A program made the translations under genes and the position numbers. Of a DNA stretch of 35,478 bases, positions 27,014 to 35,478 are shown piece by piece (within the stretch, counting starts at the first letter, position 1; every line of letters starts with the position of its first letter). Where the stretch lies: contig JAUVSF010000002.1 in NCBI GenBank assembly GCA_030597245.1, forward strand, positions 1-35,478. The letters run 5' to 3'. A model generated the notes under the pieces. It did not search any database, had not been told where the DNA came from, and saw nothing but the letters and a program-made list of their open reading frames with translations. The DNA is from Acidobacteriota bacterium. Its GTDB lineage: Bacteria; Acidobacteriota; UBA6911; RPQK01; JAPXNP01.

Positions 27014-28960
27014 TCAGGCTTGTGAGCGGCCGAGCACTTTCCTCTTGTCTCCACTTCGGCTCGTGATCCGCCGGCGATCCAAAAACTCCAGCAAAGGGAT
27101 CGCGTACTTCCGACTGATCGAGAACAGTTTCTTGAATTCAGGCACGGTAAAGGTTTGGCCTTCGGGAAACTTCTTCCTCAGGCCTTCTGCAAGCTGATCC
27201 AGTAAGTCCTGCGTGATAACCAGGCTCTCGGAAATCCTGACGATTTGCCCTGTCGAGAGCAAGTGGTAGGCAACCTCTCTCGCACCCCTGTTGTTCTTGT
27301 CAACTCTCTCGAGCACCTTGTCCAAGGTAGTGATTTCAAACCCTGATCGCCCGATCAGTGTCAGGATTTCTTCCTTGATCTTCTCCTGCTCCACGTTCAA
27401 ATCAACGCTGTGGCCATGAAGTCGGACGTGTTTTCCATCTACTTCAATGACTCCCGCCTGTTCGAGCTCTCCCAGAACAAACTGAAAACATGCAGGGGTC
27501 CCTCCCGGCAGTAATCGTTTCTTGAGCTCTTCCTTTGAAAACCCTGGGCCGAGAGGCTTCGCTTCATGATACCGAGACAGAACTTGTACGACTTCGGACT
27601 CTAGTGCTTCAAATGAGTCTCTATGTATGGCCAGAAGAGGCTCTTGAGGGATCACCATCAGGGAGGGAATCGAAGGGAGAACCTCTTTTATGAAGGCTTC
27701 AGAGAAGCCGGTTCGCGCTACAAGCTCCTTCGAATTGACTCCCGTAAGACCAGCATCTGCCACTATAAGCTCGCAAAGGGGAGGCCCCCATTTGTCCGCG
27801 TTCTCCTCCATCGACTGTTCGAGCGATGTCAGGCGTGCAAGCAGGTGAGGCAGTTCACTCTTGCGGTGCCTTCTCGGAGAGTTGTCCAGGACAATCCCGC
27901 CTCCAACTGTGGTCAATGGTGAGTAGCGACGTAGAATCAAGTGGTCGCCAGGAAAGCAGAGGAGTGGGGAATCGATCCGCAGCTGAACCATTCCAGACTG
28001 ACCAGGTTCTAAAGTCTGCGAGTCCAGGAGTCTAATACGGCCTATCACTTCTGCACTTCCGTGATGGATACGGACGGGGGCTCGATTCCGCAGTGGCCCC
28101 GGCGCGTTTTTAAGGATTCGAACGGATGCATCAAGAGCGTATGTTGGTTCGAGGATTCCAGGGATAGAGAGTGTCATGCCTCTGTTCAGGTCCTGTTTGT
28201 CGATGTTACTCAAGTTCACGGCTGTTCGCTGGCCCGGGGAAGCTGAGTGATTGGCCGCATTGAATACCTCGATGCCGCGAACCTTGGCTACTTTTCGTGA
28301 TGGGTAGACTCCGACGAAGTCGTCTTTTGTTAATTGGCCCCAGAGTGTGGTGCCTGTAATAACCGTTCCGAATCCTCGCACAGAGAAGACTCTGTCGACA
28401 GGTAGACGGAAGATCCGGTTGGTAGCATCAAACGTCAACCTGTCTCGGTCTATCTTGCCCGCCTCCTTCTCGATGGCCTCCAGCAATTCCGGAATACCAT
28501 CTCCTTCGATGCTGTCAACTGCCAGGATCGGTGCATCTTCAAGAAGCGTTCCCTGGGTAAGATCTCTGATCTCTTCTTCGACCAGGCTCAGTAGCTCTTC
28601 TTCTACCAGGGACTTCTTGGTGATAACAACAAGTCCTCGCGGAATGTCCAGCAACTGGCATATCTGCAGATGTTCGAGGGTCTGAGGCATTATGGACTCG
28701 TCGGCGGCTACGATCAGAAGGAGCAGGTGAACCCCTCCAATTCCAGCCAGCATGTTCTTGACGAACTTCTCGTGCCCAGGAACGTCGATAAAGCCCATGC
28801 GGTAGTCACCCGATTCCAGATGGGCAAAACCTATGTCAATGGTTATTCCTCGACGCTTCTCCTCTTCTAATCGGTCCGTATCGATACCTGTGAGAGCTCG
28901 GACAAGTGCGGTCTTTCCGTGGTCAATGTGTCCGGCTGTTCCGACGATCAGGTTTTTCAC
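27014..28960 (-). CDS. selB: Selenocysteine-specific translation elongation factor SelB
   Basis: IVGTAGHIDHGKTALVRALTGIDTDRLEEEKRRGITIDIGFAHL, VPGHEKFVKNMLAG, C-terminal winged-helix repeats ending in FKKLFSISRKYAIPLLEFLDRRRITSRSGDKR. Confidence 0.96.
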   Translation of the reverse strand: MKNLIVGTAGHIDHGKTALVRALTGIDTDRLEEEKRRGITIDIGFAHLESGDYRMGFIDVPGHEKFVKNMLAGIGGVHLLLLIVAADESIMPQTLEHLQICQLLDIPRGLVVITKKSLVEEELLSLVEEEIRDLTQGTLLEDAPILAVDSIEGDGIPELLEAIEKEAGKIDRDRLTFDATNRIFRLPVDRVFSVRGFGTVITGTTLWGQLTKDDFVGVYPSRKVAKVRGIEVFNAANHSASPGQRTAVNLSNIDKQDLNRGMTLSIPGILEPTYALDASVRILKNAPGPLRNRAPVRIHHGSAEVIGRIRLLDSQTLEPGQSGMVQLRIDSPLLCFPGDHLILRRYSPLTTVGGGIVLDNSPRRHRKSELPHLLARLTSLEQSMEENADKWGPPLCELIVADAGLTGVNSKELVARTGFSEAFIKEVLPSIPSLMVIPQEPLLAIHRDSFEALESEVVQVLSRYHEAKPLGPGFSKEELKKRLLPGGTPACFQFVLGELEQAGVIEVDGKHVRLHGHSVDLNVEQEKIKEEILTLIGRSGFEITTLDKVLERVDKNNRGAREVAYHLLSTGQIVRISESLVITQDLLDQLAEGLRKKFPEGQTFTVPEFKKLFSISRKYAIPLLEFLDRRRITSRSGDKRKVLGRSQA

Positions 28961-29057
28961 TGTTCGCTATTGTAATGCAAAACCAGGTGCTTCCGTGGGC
29001 CCCAAGACGAGCTTGGGGTGTCTCGGAAAAGGTGCTTGGGGAGTGAGAAGTCCTTCT

Positions 29058-29087
29058 TTGACACTCTCCAGCGCAGCCGGGTAAAAT
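29058..29087 (+). promoter_or_regulatory. Candidate sigma-70-type promoter for ffh operon
   Basis: TTGACA (29058-29063), 18-nt spacer, TAAAAT (29082-29087), 26 nt upstream of the ffh ATG. Confidence 0.6.
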
Positions 29088-29113
29088 ACGCGTTTTCCTT
29101 TTGAGGGGGCGCG

Positions 29114-30439
29114 ATGTTCGAGAGCTTATCAGAGAGGCTCCAAAAAACACTCCGAAATCTGAAAGGCGAGGGCCGGGTTTCTGAGCGACATGTGCAGGAG
29201 TCGATGCGCGAAATCAGGATGGCCCTGCTCGAAGCAGATGTTAACTTCAAAGTTGTCAAGGAGTTTGTAGCCGGCCTCAAAACGAAGGCGCTAGGTGAGG
29301 AGGTACTGAAAAGCCTGACTCCCGGACAACAGATAGTGAAACTGGTTCGAGACGAGCTGGTCGAGTTGCTGGGGAAAGAACCTTCAGAACTAGAGTTTAA
29401 GAAGGTTCCTCCTACCGCGGTTGTTCTTGTTGGATTGCAGGGGAGTGGGAAAACGACTTCTACAGGCAAGCTGGCACGATGGTTGTCTTTACAAGGCCGC
29501 CGGCCGTTGATGGTTTCTACCGATGTCTACAGGCCTGCCGCGCTGGATCAGCTGCGGATAATTGGTGAAGCTCTGCAGTTACCCGTTTTCGAGAGTGAAA
29601 GTCGAGACCCGGTTCAACTGGCAAGAGAGGCTTTTACCCATAGCAGGAACATGGGTTTTGATGTGCTGCTCGTAGATACTGCCGGGCGGTTGCACATCGA
29701 CGATGCTCTCATGACCGAGTTGGAACAGATTCGGCATGAACTGTCTGCAGAAGAGGTGCTATTGGTTGCGGATGCAATGACCGGACAGGATGCGGTCAAT
29801 TCTGCAGCAGAGTTCAACAGGCGGATACACCTCTCCGGGGTGATTCTGACTAAGCTTGACGGCGACGCTCGAGGAGGAGCTGCTCTTTCAATCCGGGAAG
29901 TAACCGGAACTCCGATTAAGTTCATTGGTGTGGGAGAGAAATACGAAGCACTGGAGGTGTTCCACCCTGATCGGTTGGCCGGCAGGATCCTGGGAATGGG
30001 CGACGTCCTGACCCTGATCGAGAAAGCAGAAGGGGTTGCCGACGAGGAGCAGGCTCGAGTCGTCTTGGAAAAGATTCGCAGGGATGAGTTTACTCTCGGA
30101 GACTTTCGTGACCAGCTCAGACAGATTCGAAAGTTAGGGCCCCTGGATCAAGTGCTTGGAATGCTTCCCCAGATAGGGCCACTTCGGGGATTGGACAAAG
30201 TGCGGATTGACGAGAAGCAGTTTGCCCATCTCGAAGCAATCATCAACTCGATGACTCCGAAGGAGAGAGCCAGGTACAAAGTAATTAATGGATCTCGGCG
30301 CAAAAGGATAGCCAGGGGCAGTGGCCGACCCGTTTCGGAAGTGAACCGCTTGCTCAAACAGTTTATCCAGACCAGGAAGATGATGAAAAGCCTCAGTAAG
30401 GGTTTCTTGGGCAAGAAGTTCCCCAAGCTTGGTTGGTAG
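29114..30439 (+). CDS. ffh: Signal recognition particle protein Ffh
   Basis: GLQGSGKTTSTGKLA, VDTAGRLHIDD, LTKLDGDARGGAALSI, C-terminal M domain INSMTPKERARYKVINGSRRKRIARGSG. Confidence 0.97.
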   Translation: MFESLSERLQKTLRNLKGEGRVSERHVQESMREIRMALLEADVNFKVVKEFVAGLKTKALGEEVLKSLTPGQQIVKLVRDELVELLGKEPSELEFKKVPPTAVVLVGLQGSGKTTSTGKLARWLSLQGRRPLMVSTDVYRPAALDQLRIIGEALQLPVFESESRDPVQLAREAFTHSRNMGFDVLLVDTAGRLHIDDALMTELEQIRHELSAEEVLLVADAMTGQDAVNSAAEFNRRIHLSGVILTKLDGDARGGAALSIREVTGTPIKFIGVGEKYEALEVFHPDRLAGRILGMGDVLTLIEKAEGVADEEQARVVLEKIRRDEFTLGDFRDQLRQIRKLGPLDQVLGMLPQIGPLRGLDKVRIDEKQFAHLEAIINSMTPKERARYKVINGSRRKRIARGSGRPVSEVNRLLKQFIQTRKMMKSLSKGFLGKKFPKLGW

Positions 30440-30508
30440 CTCAGATATTTTTTTTCCGAGATCAGGAAGTATCTGATAACATTTGTAGTTTACGAGGAGG
30501 TTAAGCTT

Positions 30509-31036
30509 TTGTTGAGAATTCGATTGTCTCGTCGTGGAGCTAAGAAAAATCCACATTATCGTGTCGTAGTGACCGAAAGAAGTAGCCCCAGAGACGGGCG
30601 ATTCAAAGAAATCGTTGGCCACTACAGCCCGGCTCGTGAGCCGGTACAACTCAAATTAGATTTGGAACGTGTTGACCATTGGATCAAGAATGGAGCACAA
30701 CCCACCCGGACGGTAAAAACGTTGATCAGGCGTGTTAGGGCTCAGGGGCAGCCTGAAGAGGTGACTGTTGAAAAGGTGGCTGAGGAAAAAGCGCAAGAGA
30801 AACTTGAAGAAGTGACAGAGGAAGCGTCGCAGGAGGAACCTGAAAAGGCGGCCGAGAAAAAGTCACAGGCAGAACCCGAGAAAGTGGCTGAGGAAAAGAC
30901 GCAAGAGAAACTTGAAGAGGTGACAGCGGAAGCTTCGCAGGCAAAAGCTGAAGAGGTGAGTGAAGAAGTGACAGAGGAAACGTCGCAGGAGGAACCTGAG
31001 AAGGCGGCCGAGAAAGTGTCGCCGGGCGAGGCCTAG
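30509..31036 (+). CDS. rpsP: 30S ribosomal protein S16 with repetitive acidic C-terminal extension
   Basis: [39 protein letters not shown] core; about 90-aa E/K/A/V-rich repetitive tail; TTG start after GAGGAGG. Confidence 0.93.
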   Translation: MLRIRLSRRGAKKNPHYRVVVTERSSPRDGRFKEIVGHYSPAREPVQLKLDLERVDHWIKNGAQPTRTVKTLIRRVRAQGQPEEVTVEKVAEEKAQEKLEEVTEEASQEEPEKAAEKKSQAEPEKVAEEKTQEKLEEVTAEASQAKAEEVSEEVTEETSQEEPEKAAEKVSPGEA

Positions 31037-31078
31037 AGAGAGCGCTCTAGGTTTGGGTTCAGATGCGAGGAGGGCAGC

Positions 31079-31309
31079 ATGAGAGAGCTAGTTGAGAATA
31101 TCGCAAAGGCGCTGGTGGACAGTCCGGAAGAAGTCAACGTAGCTGAGGTTGTGGGAGAGCAAACGACGGTTCTCGAATTGCGCGTGGCCCAACCAGATTT
31201 GGGTAAAGTGATAGGGAAACAAGGACGGACGGCACGGGCCATTCGTACCATCTTGGGCGCTGCTGGAATGAAACTCCGCAAGCGCTTTGTCCTGGAAATC
31301 CTTGAGTAG
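31079..31309 (+). CDS. khpA: KH domain RNA-binding protein KhpA (YlqC)
   Basis: [39 protein letters not shown]. Confidence 0.93.
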   Translation: MRELVENIAKALVDSPEEVNVAEVVGEQTTVLELRVAQPDLGKVIGKQGRTARAIRTILGAAGMKLRKRFVLEILE

Positions 31310-31864
31310 TTGGATCAATTCGTCTCTATAGCCCGAATCATTAAGACCCGCGGTATTCGAGGAGAAGTTGCGGCAGAGATCCTCAGCGATTTTCCAGAGC
31401 GGTTCTCAACCCTGAGTCGAGTATACCTTTCGTCCGGAACCGAAGGAGCCTGGGAGGTGCTGGAGCATCACTGGTTCCATCGTCAGCGTGTAATCCTCAA
31501 GTTCAAAGGTCGAAACCGTCCGCACGAAGTCGAAGACTTGATCGGCTACGAAGTGCAGGTTCCCCTCAGTGAACGTGTTGATCCTCCCAAGGATACCTTC
31601 TTCGATTCCGACCTGATAGATTGCCAGGTTATTGAGGACGGCAAAGTGCTGGGAACTGTCACCAGCGTTCTCAAAGTTAGCAAAACGGCAACCCTTGTCG
31701 TTTTGACTGCCGATGAGACCGAGTTCATGATCCCCCTCGTCAAACAGTTTGTCCGTGAAGTGGATATAGACTCGAAGGCAGTTCACGTACAATTGCCCTC
31801 TGGCATGGTGGATTTAGGGGTCAGTCGAAGGCTTGGCGACAGGAAGAAGCATCATGAAGGTTGA
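31310..31864 (+). CDS. rimM: Ribosome maturation factor RimM
   Basis: IARIIKTRGIRGEVAAEILSDFPERF, FLIPLV-like FMIPLVKQFVREVD. Confidence 0.92.
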   Translation: MDQFVSIARIIKTRGIRGEVAAEILSDFPERFSTLSRVYLSSGTEGAWEVLEHHWFHRQRVILKFKGRNRPHEVEDLIGYEVQVPLSERVDPPKDTFFDSDLIDCQVIEDGKVLGTVTSVLKVSKTATLVVLTADETEFMIPLVKQFVREVDIDSKAVHVQLPSGMVDLGVSRRLGDRKKHHEG

Positions 31865-32573
31865 GATTATCTCGATCTTTCCAGGCATGTTCGACCAGAT
31901 CTTTGACTCGGGAATGATCGGGCGGGCGATCAAGAAGAACCTGCTGGAGATCAAAGCTCTGGATCTCAGGGGCTTCACAGATGACAGGCACAGAACTGTT
32001 GACGACCGTCCCTTTGGGGGTGGTGAAGGGATGGTTCTGAAACCGGGCCCACTGTTCCGTGCCGTCGAGTTCTGCAGGGAACAGGATCAGACCCCTCCCC
32101 ACATTGTATTGCTGTCTCCGCAAGGACGTAGATTTGATCAGGCAAAAGCAAAAGAGTTATCCTTGAAAGCTCGCCTGATCTTGATCTGCGGTCGATACGA
32201 GGGGATCGATCAGAGAGTGGCTGATCACCTCATAGACGAAGAGATTTCGATTGGCGATTATGTGCTATCCGGCGGTGAACTGGCGGCTGCCGTGGTTGTT
32301 GATGCGGTGTCGCGTTTGATCCCCGGAGTGGTGGGACGGAGTGAGTCCGTTTTAGAAGAGTCATTCATGGATGGGCTTCTGGACTACCCGCATTACACTC
32401 GCCCCGCCGAGTTCAGGGAGTGGAGAATCCCGGATGTATTGCTATCCGGCGATCATGAGCAGATCCGGAAATGGAGAGAACGCCAGGCTTTGCTGCAAAC
32501 ACGCTGTAGAAGACCCGATCTATTGACGTCGGCGACAACTAACAGTGAGGAGAAAGAAGATGAATCCGGTTGA
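31854..32573 (+). CDS. trmD: tRNA (guanine37-N1)-methyltransferase TrmD
   Basis: [68 protein letters not shown]. Confidence 0.96.
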   Translation: MKVEIISIFPGMFDQIFDSGMIGRAIKKNLLEIKALDLRGFTDDRHRTVDDRPFGGGEGMVLKPGPLFRAVEFCREQDQTPPHIVLLSPQGRRFDQAKAKELSLKARLILICGRYEGIDQRVADHLIDEEISIGDYVLSGGELAAAVVVDAVSRLIPGVVGRSESVLEESFMDGLLDYPHYTRPAEFREWRIPDVLLSGDHEQIRKWRERQALLQTRCRRPDLLTSATTNSEEKEDESG

Positions 32574-32901
32574 AATGGTTGAGAAGAAATACATGGAGCG
32601 CGAAGCGCCGGAGTTCAGGCCCGGCGACACTGTTCGTGTGAACGTCAAGATCCGTGAAGGTGGCGAGTTCCGAATTCAGGTATTCGAAGGAGTCGTCATC
32701 GCCATCAAAAGGAGAGGCCTTCAGTCCACTTTTACCGTACGAAAGGTCACGTCCGGCTACGGCGTGGAGAGGATTTTTCCGCTCTATTCCCCTGTGATTG
32801 AGAGTATTCAGCGGATTAAGAAGGGACGAGTCCGCCGTGCGAAGCTTTATTACCTCAGGGAGAGAAAGGGTAAGGCAGCTCGGATTCGTGAGATTCGCTA
32901 G
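32560..32901 (+). CDS. rplS: 50S ribosomal protein L19
   Basis: [80 protein letters not shown]. Confidence 0.97.
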   Translation: MNPVEMVEKKYMEREAPEFRPGDTVRVNVKIREGGEFRIQVFEGVVIAIKRRGLQSTFTVRKVTSGYGVERIFPLYSPVIESIQRIKKGRVRRAKLYYLRERKGKAARIREIR

Positions 32902-33041
32902 CGAGATTTGCCTGTTTGCCCTTTAACCCATCTCTAACCGGTAAAGCACTTCTGACAAACCTTATTTTCTCCCTAAAAGAGCGGTCCTGATCACAATTTT
33001 GGTGTAGGGCCGTTGCTAGAATAGGGCGGGTTTGGAAGTGC

Positions 33042-35478
33042 ATGCTGGACAAATTTAAGGTTCTTCGGAACGCAGAAACTTATGTAGTGAATCGCCAGTT
33101 CGGTCGGGCGATTTCCGAATACCGGTCACTCCTCGAGACTAAGGGGGAGGACCCCGCCTTGCTCAATACCCTGGGTGATCTTCTCCTTCAAAACAACGAG
33201 CAAATGGAGGCTCTGAGCAACTTTCACCGGGTTGCCCAGATCTTCATCGAGAGTGGATTCACCAATAAGGCCATAGCGGTCTGCAAGAAGATCCACAAGC
33301 TTGACCCCTCCGATAGAGGAATCAAGGGTCAGTTAGCCGGTCTGTATGTGAAGAGGGGGTTCCAGTCCCAGGCTGCGAAGTACTACCGACAATTGGTGGC
33401 AGAGTCTCGAGATGCCGGCGATTTCCAGGAAGCGGTTGACTGGCAACAGCAGGTGCTCAAGGTCTTTCCCGGAGAGCCGGAACCTCTTGCTGAGATGGCG
33501 GAGCTCAATCTTGAGTTCGAAGAGGCAAACCGTGCGCTGGACAACTTCGTAACAGCATCCTGGCTTTCATTCAATAAGGGGGCCTATCAGGAATCCGTAA
33601 AGTATGCCGAGCAGGCCCTGTCAGTCGATCAGCAGTCAGACTCGGCTTTGCGGCTCAAGGAAGTGGCCTCGCGTGTGTTAGTCGATGGAGAGTCGGTGCT
33701 TTCTGATCCAGCATTCCAGTTGGACGCTGATCTTTTTGCATCCGCAGTTTCTCTCCAGTCAGACGAATCTGAGACAGCCACCGAAGAGCCTGCCCAAAAA
33801 CTCCCTGATGAGCCGCTCGCGGAGTCTAAACCGATTGAGTTAAGTCAGGGAGCCGGGGAATCGTCAGTCAAAGCTGAGGAGGACTGGAGCACGGCCGAAG
33901 AGGTGGTTGACGACTACTCGGCTGTGGGCGAGCTGGTTGGAGAAGCAGAGGAAGAAGCATCAGCCTCAGATGCTGAAATCCCTGATGAGTTGGTGGCACC
34001 TGCTGAGTCCGAGAGTGAGCCCGAGTCTGAGATGGTTCACGAGCTCAGCGAAGACATCATCGACAATGATTTGCAGGACGTTGAAGAACTACTCAGGGGC
34101 GTCGCCCAAACAGCAACGGACCTGGAGAAGCACGCCGAAGACTTTGGCATGGTTGAAGGCGAAATGCTCGGGGAACTGGACGTTAAGTTAGGTGGGACAG
34201 TCGATGCCCTCGAGCGATATGGAGAGGTTCTCGGAGGGGATGAAGTTGATGAAACTCCATCCGACCCCGACGAGCAGGAACCATCGGAGAAGTTGTCCGG
34301 AGCACCGCTGGAATCGTCTTCCGGAATTGAAGCTGCAGACGAATCAAGAATTGAGCTCTCTGACGAGCGTGAACAGGATAGTGAAGCCGTTGAGAATGCC
34401 GCCGCCGAAGGTGAGGTTGTCCAGGAAACCTCAGAGGACGGCAGGATTGAGGGCTTGGTCGGGACTGATGAGTATGTGCAGGAAGACGCTTTGGCGGGAA
34501 CGCTCGACGAACCAAGCCCTGAACAGGCTCTACCGTCAGAGCCTAATGACAGCGACGGTTTGCCGATTATCGCAGAGGACGAGCAATCAGCCTTGGGTGT
34601 TGTCGAGATTCCTGAGGACATCGAGACGCTCGCAGAACCTCTCGATGAGCTGGTCGAAGACGGCGAAGTGGCCGGATCCCCTGTATCGGAGCAGGATGAA
34701 GACATCTTCGACGTAAGTGTTGAGGAGAGTGCTGATGAAGTCCTCGAGCGGCTCGAAGAGGCTCCGTTTGAATCTGAGGGGACTGAGCTGGAGCGTGAAT
34801 CAGGGATCAGCGAGCCTAGGGAAGACGAGACGGTACTCGAGATAGCCGATGATTTCTCAACTGAAGAGCTGTCCTCAGTATCCGTTGAGAGCCTGTTTGA
34901 AGAGGCTGTGTCAGCGGAAGCATCTCCGGACTCAACAGAGGATTCCCTGGAGCAGCCCTTGGCCTTGGATGAGATTGAGGAGTTTGGGTCCAAGGAATCT
35001 GATACCTCGGTGACATTCCAGGGTTGTCTACCTTCCGAGGATGAATCTCCTGCCGAAGAAAAGCCTGCTGATCACCAGGTGTCCGCTGGCCCATGGGGAG
35101 AATCCGTGCTCGGCCTGGGATTACTCCACAGGTCTCACCATGACGAATCTCAGTTAGATCGGGAAGCAGCAGCAGAGACGAAACTGGAAGCGGCTGGGCA
35201 GGAAACTGCTGAAGTGTCTCAGGAATCGCCGTCATTCTGGGATAAGCTGCGCGGCAGCGTCATGGGTCGCAGCAGCGACGTTGACGAGGCGGCATCGAAC
35301 GAGGCAACTGAGGAAACGTCCGAGTTTCTGTCGGGTGAAGAAAACGAGGAAGAGCTTGGGTCGGCAGAGGCTACTGAAGGTGACGTCGAAGAGGTGGCCA
35401 AGGCGGAGGCATCCGAGGAGGAAGCCGAACCGATAGAAGTAGAGGCCCTGGAAGAGGGGGGTGAGTCAGTACCAGAAG
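33042..35478 (+). CDS. TPR protein with very long acidic, low-complexity C-terminal region (3' truncated by window end)
   Basis: My translation from ATG 33042 (MLDKFKVLRNAETYVVNRQFGRAISEYRSLLE...) remains open to the window end; about 200 aa of TPR-like helices then E/D/S-rich sequence. Absent from the ORF track because no stop is in the window. Confidence 0.85.
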   Translation, partial: MLDKFKVLRNAETYVVNRQFGRAISEYRSLLETKGEDPALLNTLGDLLLQNNEQMEALSNFHRVAQIFIESGFTNKAIAVCKKIHKLDPSDRGIKGQLAGLYVKRGFQSQAAKYYRQLVAESRDAGDFQEAVDWQQQVLKVFPGEPEPLAEMAELNLEFEEANRALDNFVTASWLSFNKGAYQESVKYAEQALSVDQQSDSALRLKEVASRVLVDGESVLSDPAFQLDADLFASAVSLQSDESETATEEPAQKLPDEPLAESKPIELSQGAGESSVKAEEDWSTAEEVVDDYSAVGELVGEAEEEASASDAEIPDELVAPAESESEPESEMVHELSEDIIDNDLQDVEELLRGVAQTATDLEKHAEDFGMVEGEMLGELDVKLGGTVDALERYGEVLGGDEVDETPSDPDEQEPSEKLSGAPLESSSGIEAADESRIELSDEREQDSEAVENAAAEGEVVQETSEDGRIEGLVGTDEYVQEDALAGTLDEPSPEQALPSEPNDSDGLPIIAEDEQSALGVVEIPEDIETLAEPLDELVEDGEVAGSPVSEQDEDIFDVSVEESADEVLERLEEAPFESEGTELERESGISEPREDETVLEIADDFSTEELSSVSVESLFEEAVSAEASPDSTEDSLEQPLALDEIEEFGSKESDTSVTFQGCLPSEDESPAEEKPADHQVSAGPWGESVLGLGLLHRSHHDESQLDREAAAETKLEAAGQETAEVSQESPSFWDKLRGSVMGRSSDVDEAASNEATEETSEFLSGEENEEELGSAEATEGDVEEVAKAEASEEEAEPIEVEALEEGGESVPE

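Noticed and set aside
28961-29113. tRNA-Sec next to selB
   Set aside because: The interval has a plausible promoter and GC-rich inverted segments, but no cloverleaf with a UCA anticodon.
30134-30649. Minus-strand 171-aa ORF across the ffh-rpsP junction
   Set aside because: Antisense to two well-supported genes; no motif.
34037-34993. Minus-strand 318-aa Ser-rich ORF
   Set aside because: It is the antisense shadow of the Glu/Asp-rich frame starting at 33042; Ser/Thr-rich composition is the complement of GAR codons.

Overview
A 35.5 kb bacterial chromosomal window, mostly housekeeping and densely coding; lineage is not assigned (composition and gene content would fit an Acidobacteriota-like genome, low confidence). 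Recognisable blocks: recG-rsmD; an ECF sigma factor / zf-HC2-TPR anti-sigma-like protein / exported TPR-CHAT protein operon (minus strand); coaD, an M23 peptidase and a YegS-type lipid kinase; divergent pyrimidine clusters pyrF-pyrD-pyrK (-) and pyrR-pyrB-pyrC (+); dsbD-like, ftsB-like and cutA genes; a formylglycine-generating-enzyme-like lipoprotein; an enoyl-CoA hydratase; a PD-(D/E)XK-like protein; tatA; a HExxH metalloprotease; selB; and ffh-rpsP-khpA-rimM-trmD-rplS, followed by a TPR protein with a very long acidic tail that runs off the window. No tRNA, rRNA, transposase or CRISPR array was seen. The strongest unexplained signal is a set of short tandem repeats with an exact 7-nt period: six arrays from five unit families, all intergenic. 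Two convergent intergenic regions share the same composite layout (heptamer array, CTTGGTG-type 9-mer array, heptamer array). In one of them the heptamer arrays are inverted relative to each other and supply the TGA stop codons of both flanking genes. The second notable candidate is the sigma / anti-sigma / CHAT operon, whose topology suggests transmembrane signalling with a periplasmic caspase-like protein.
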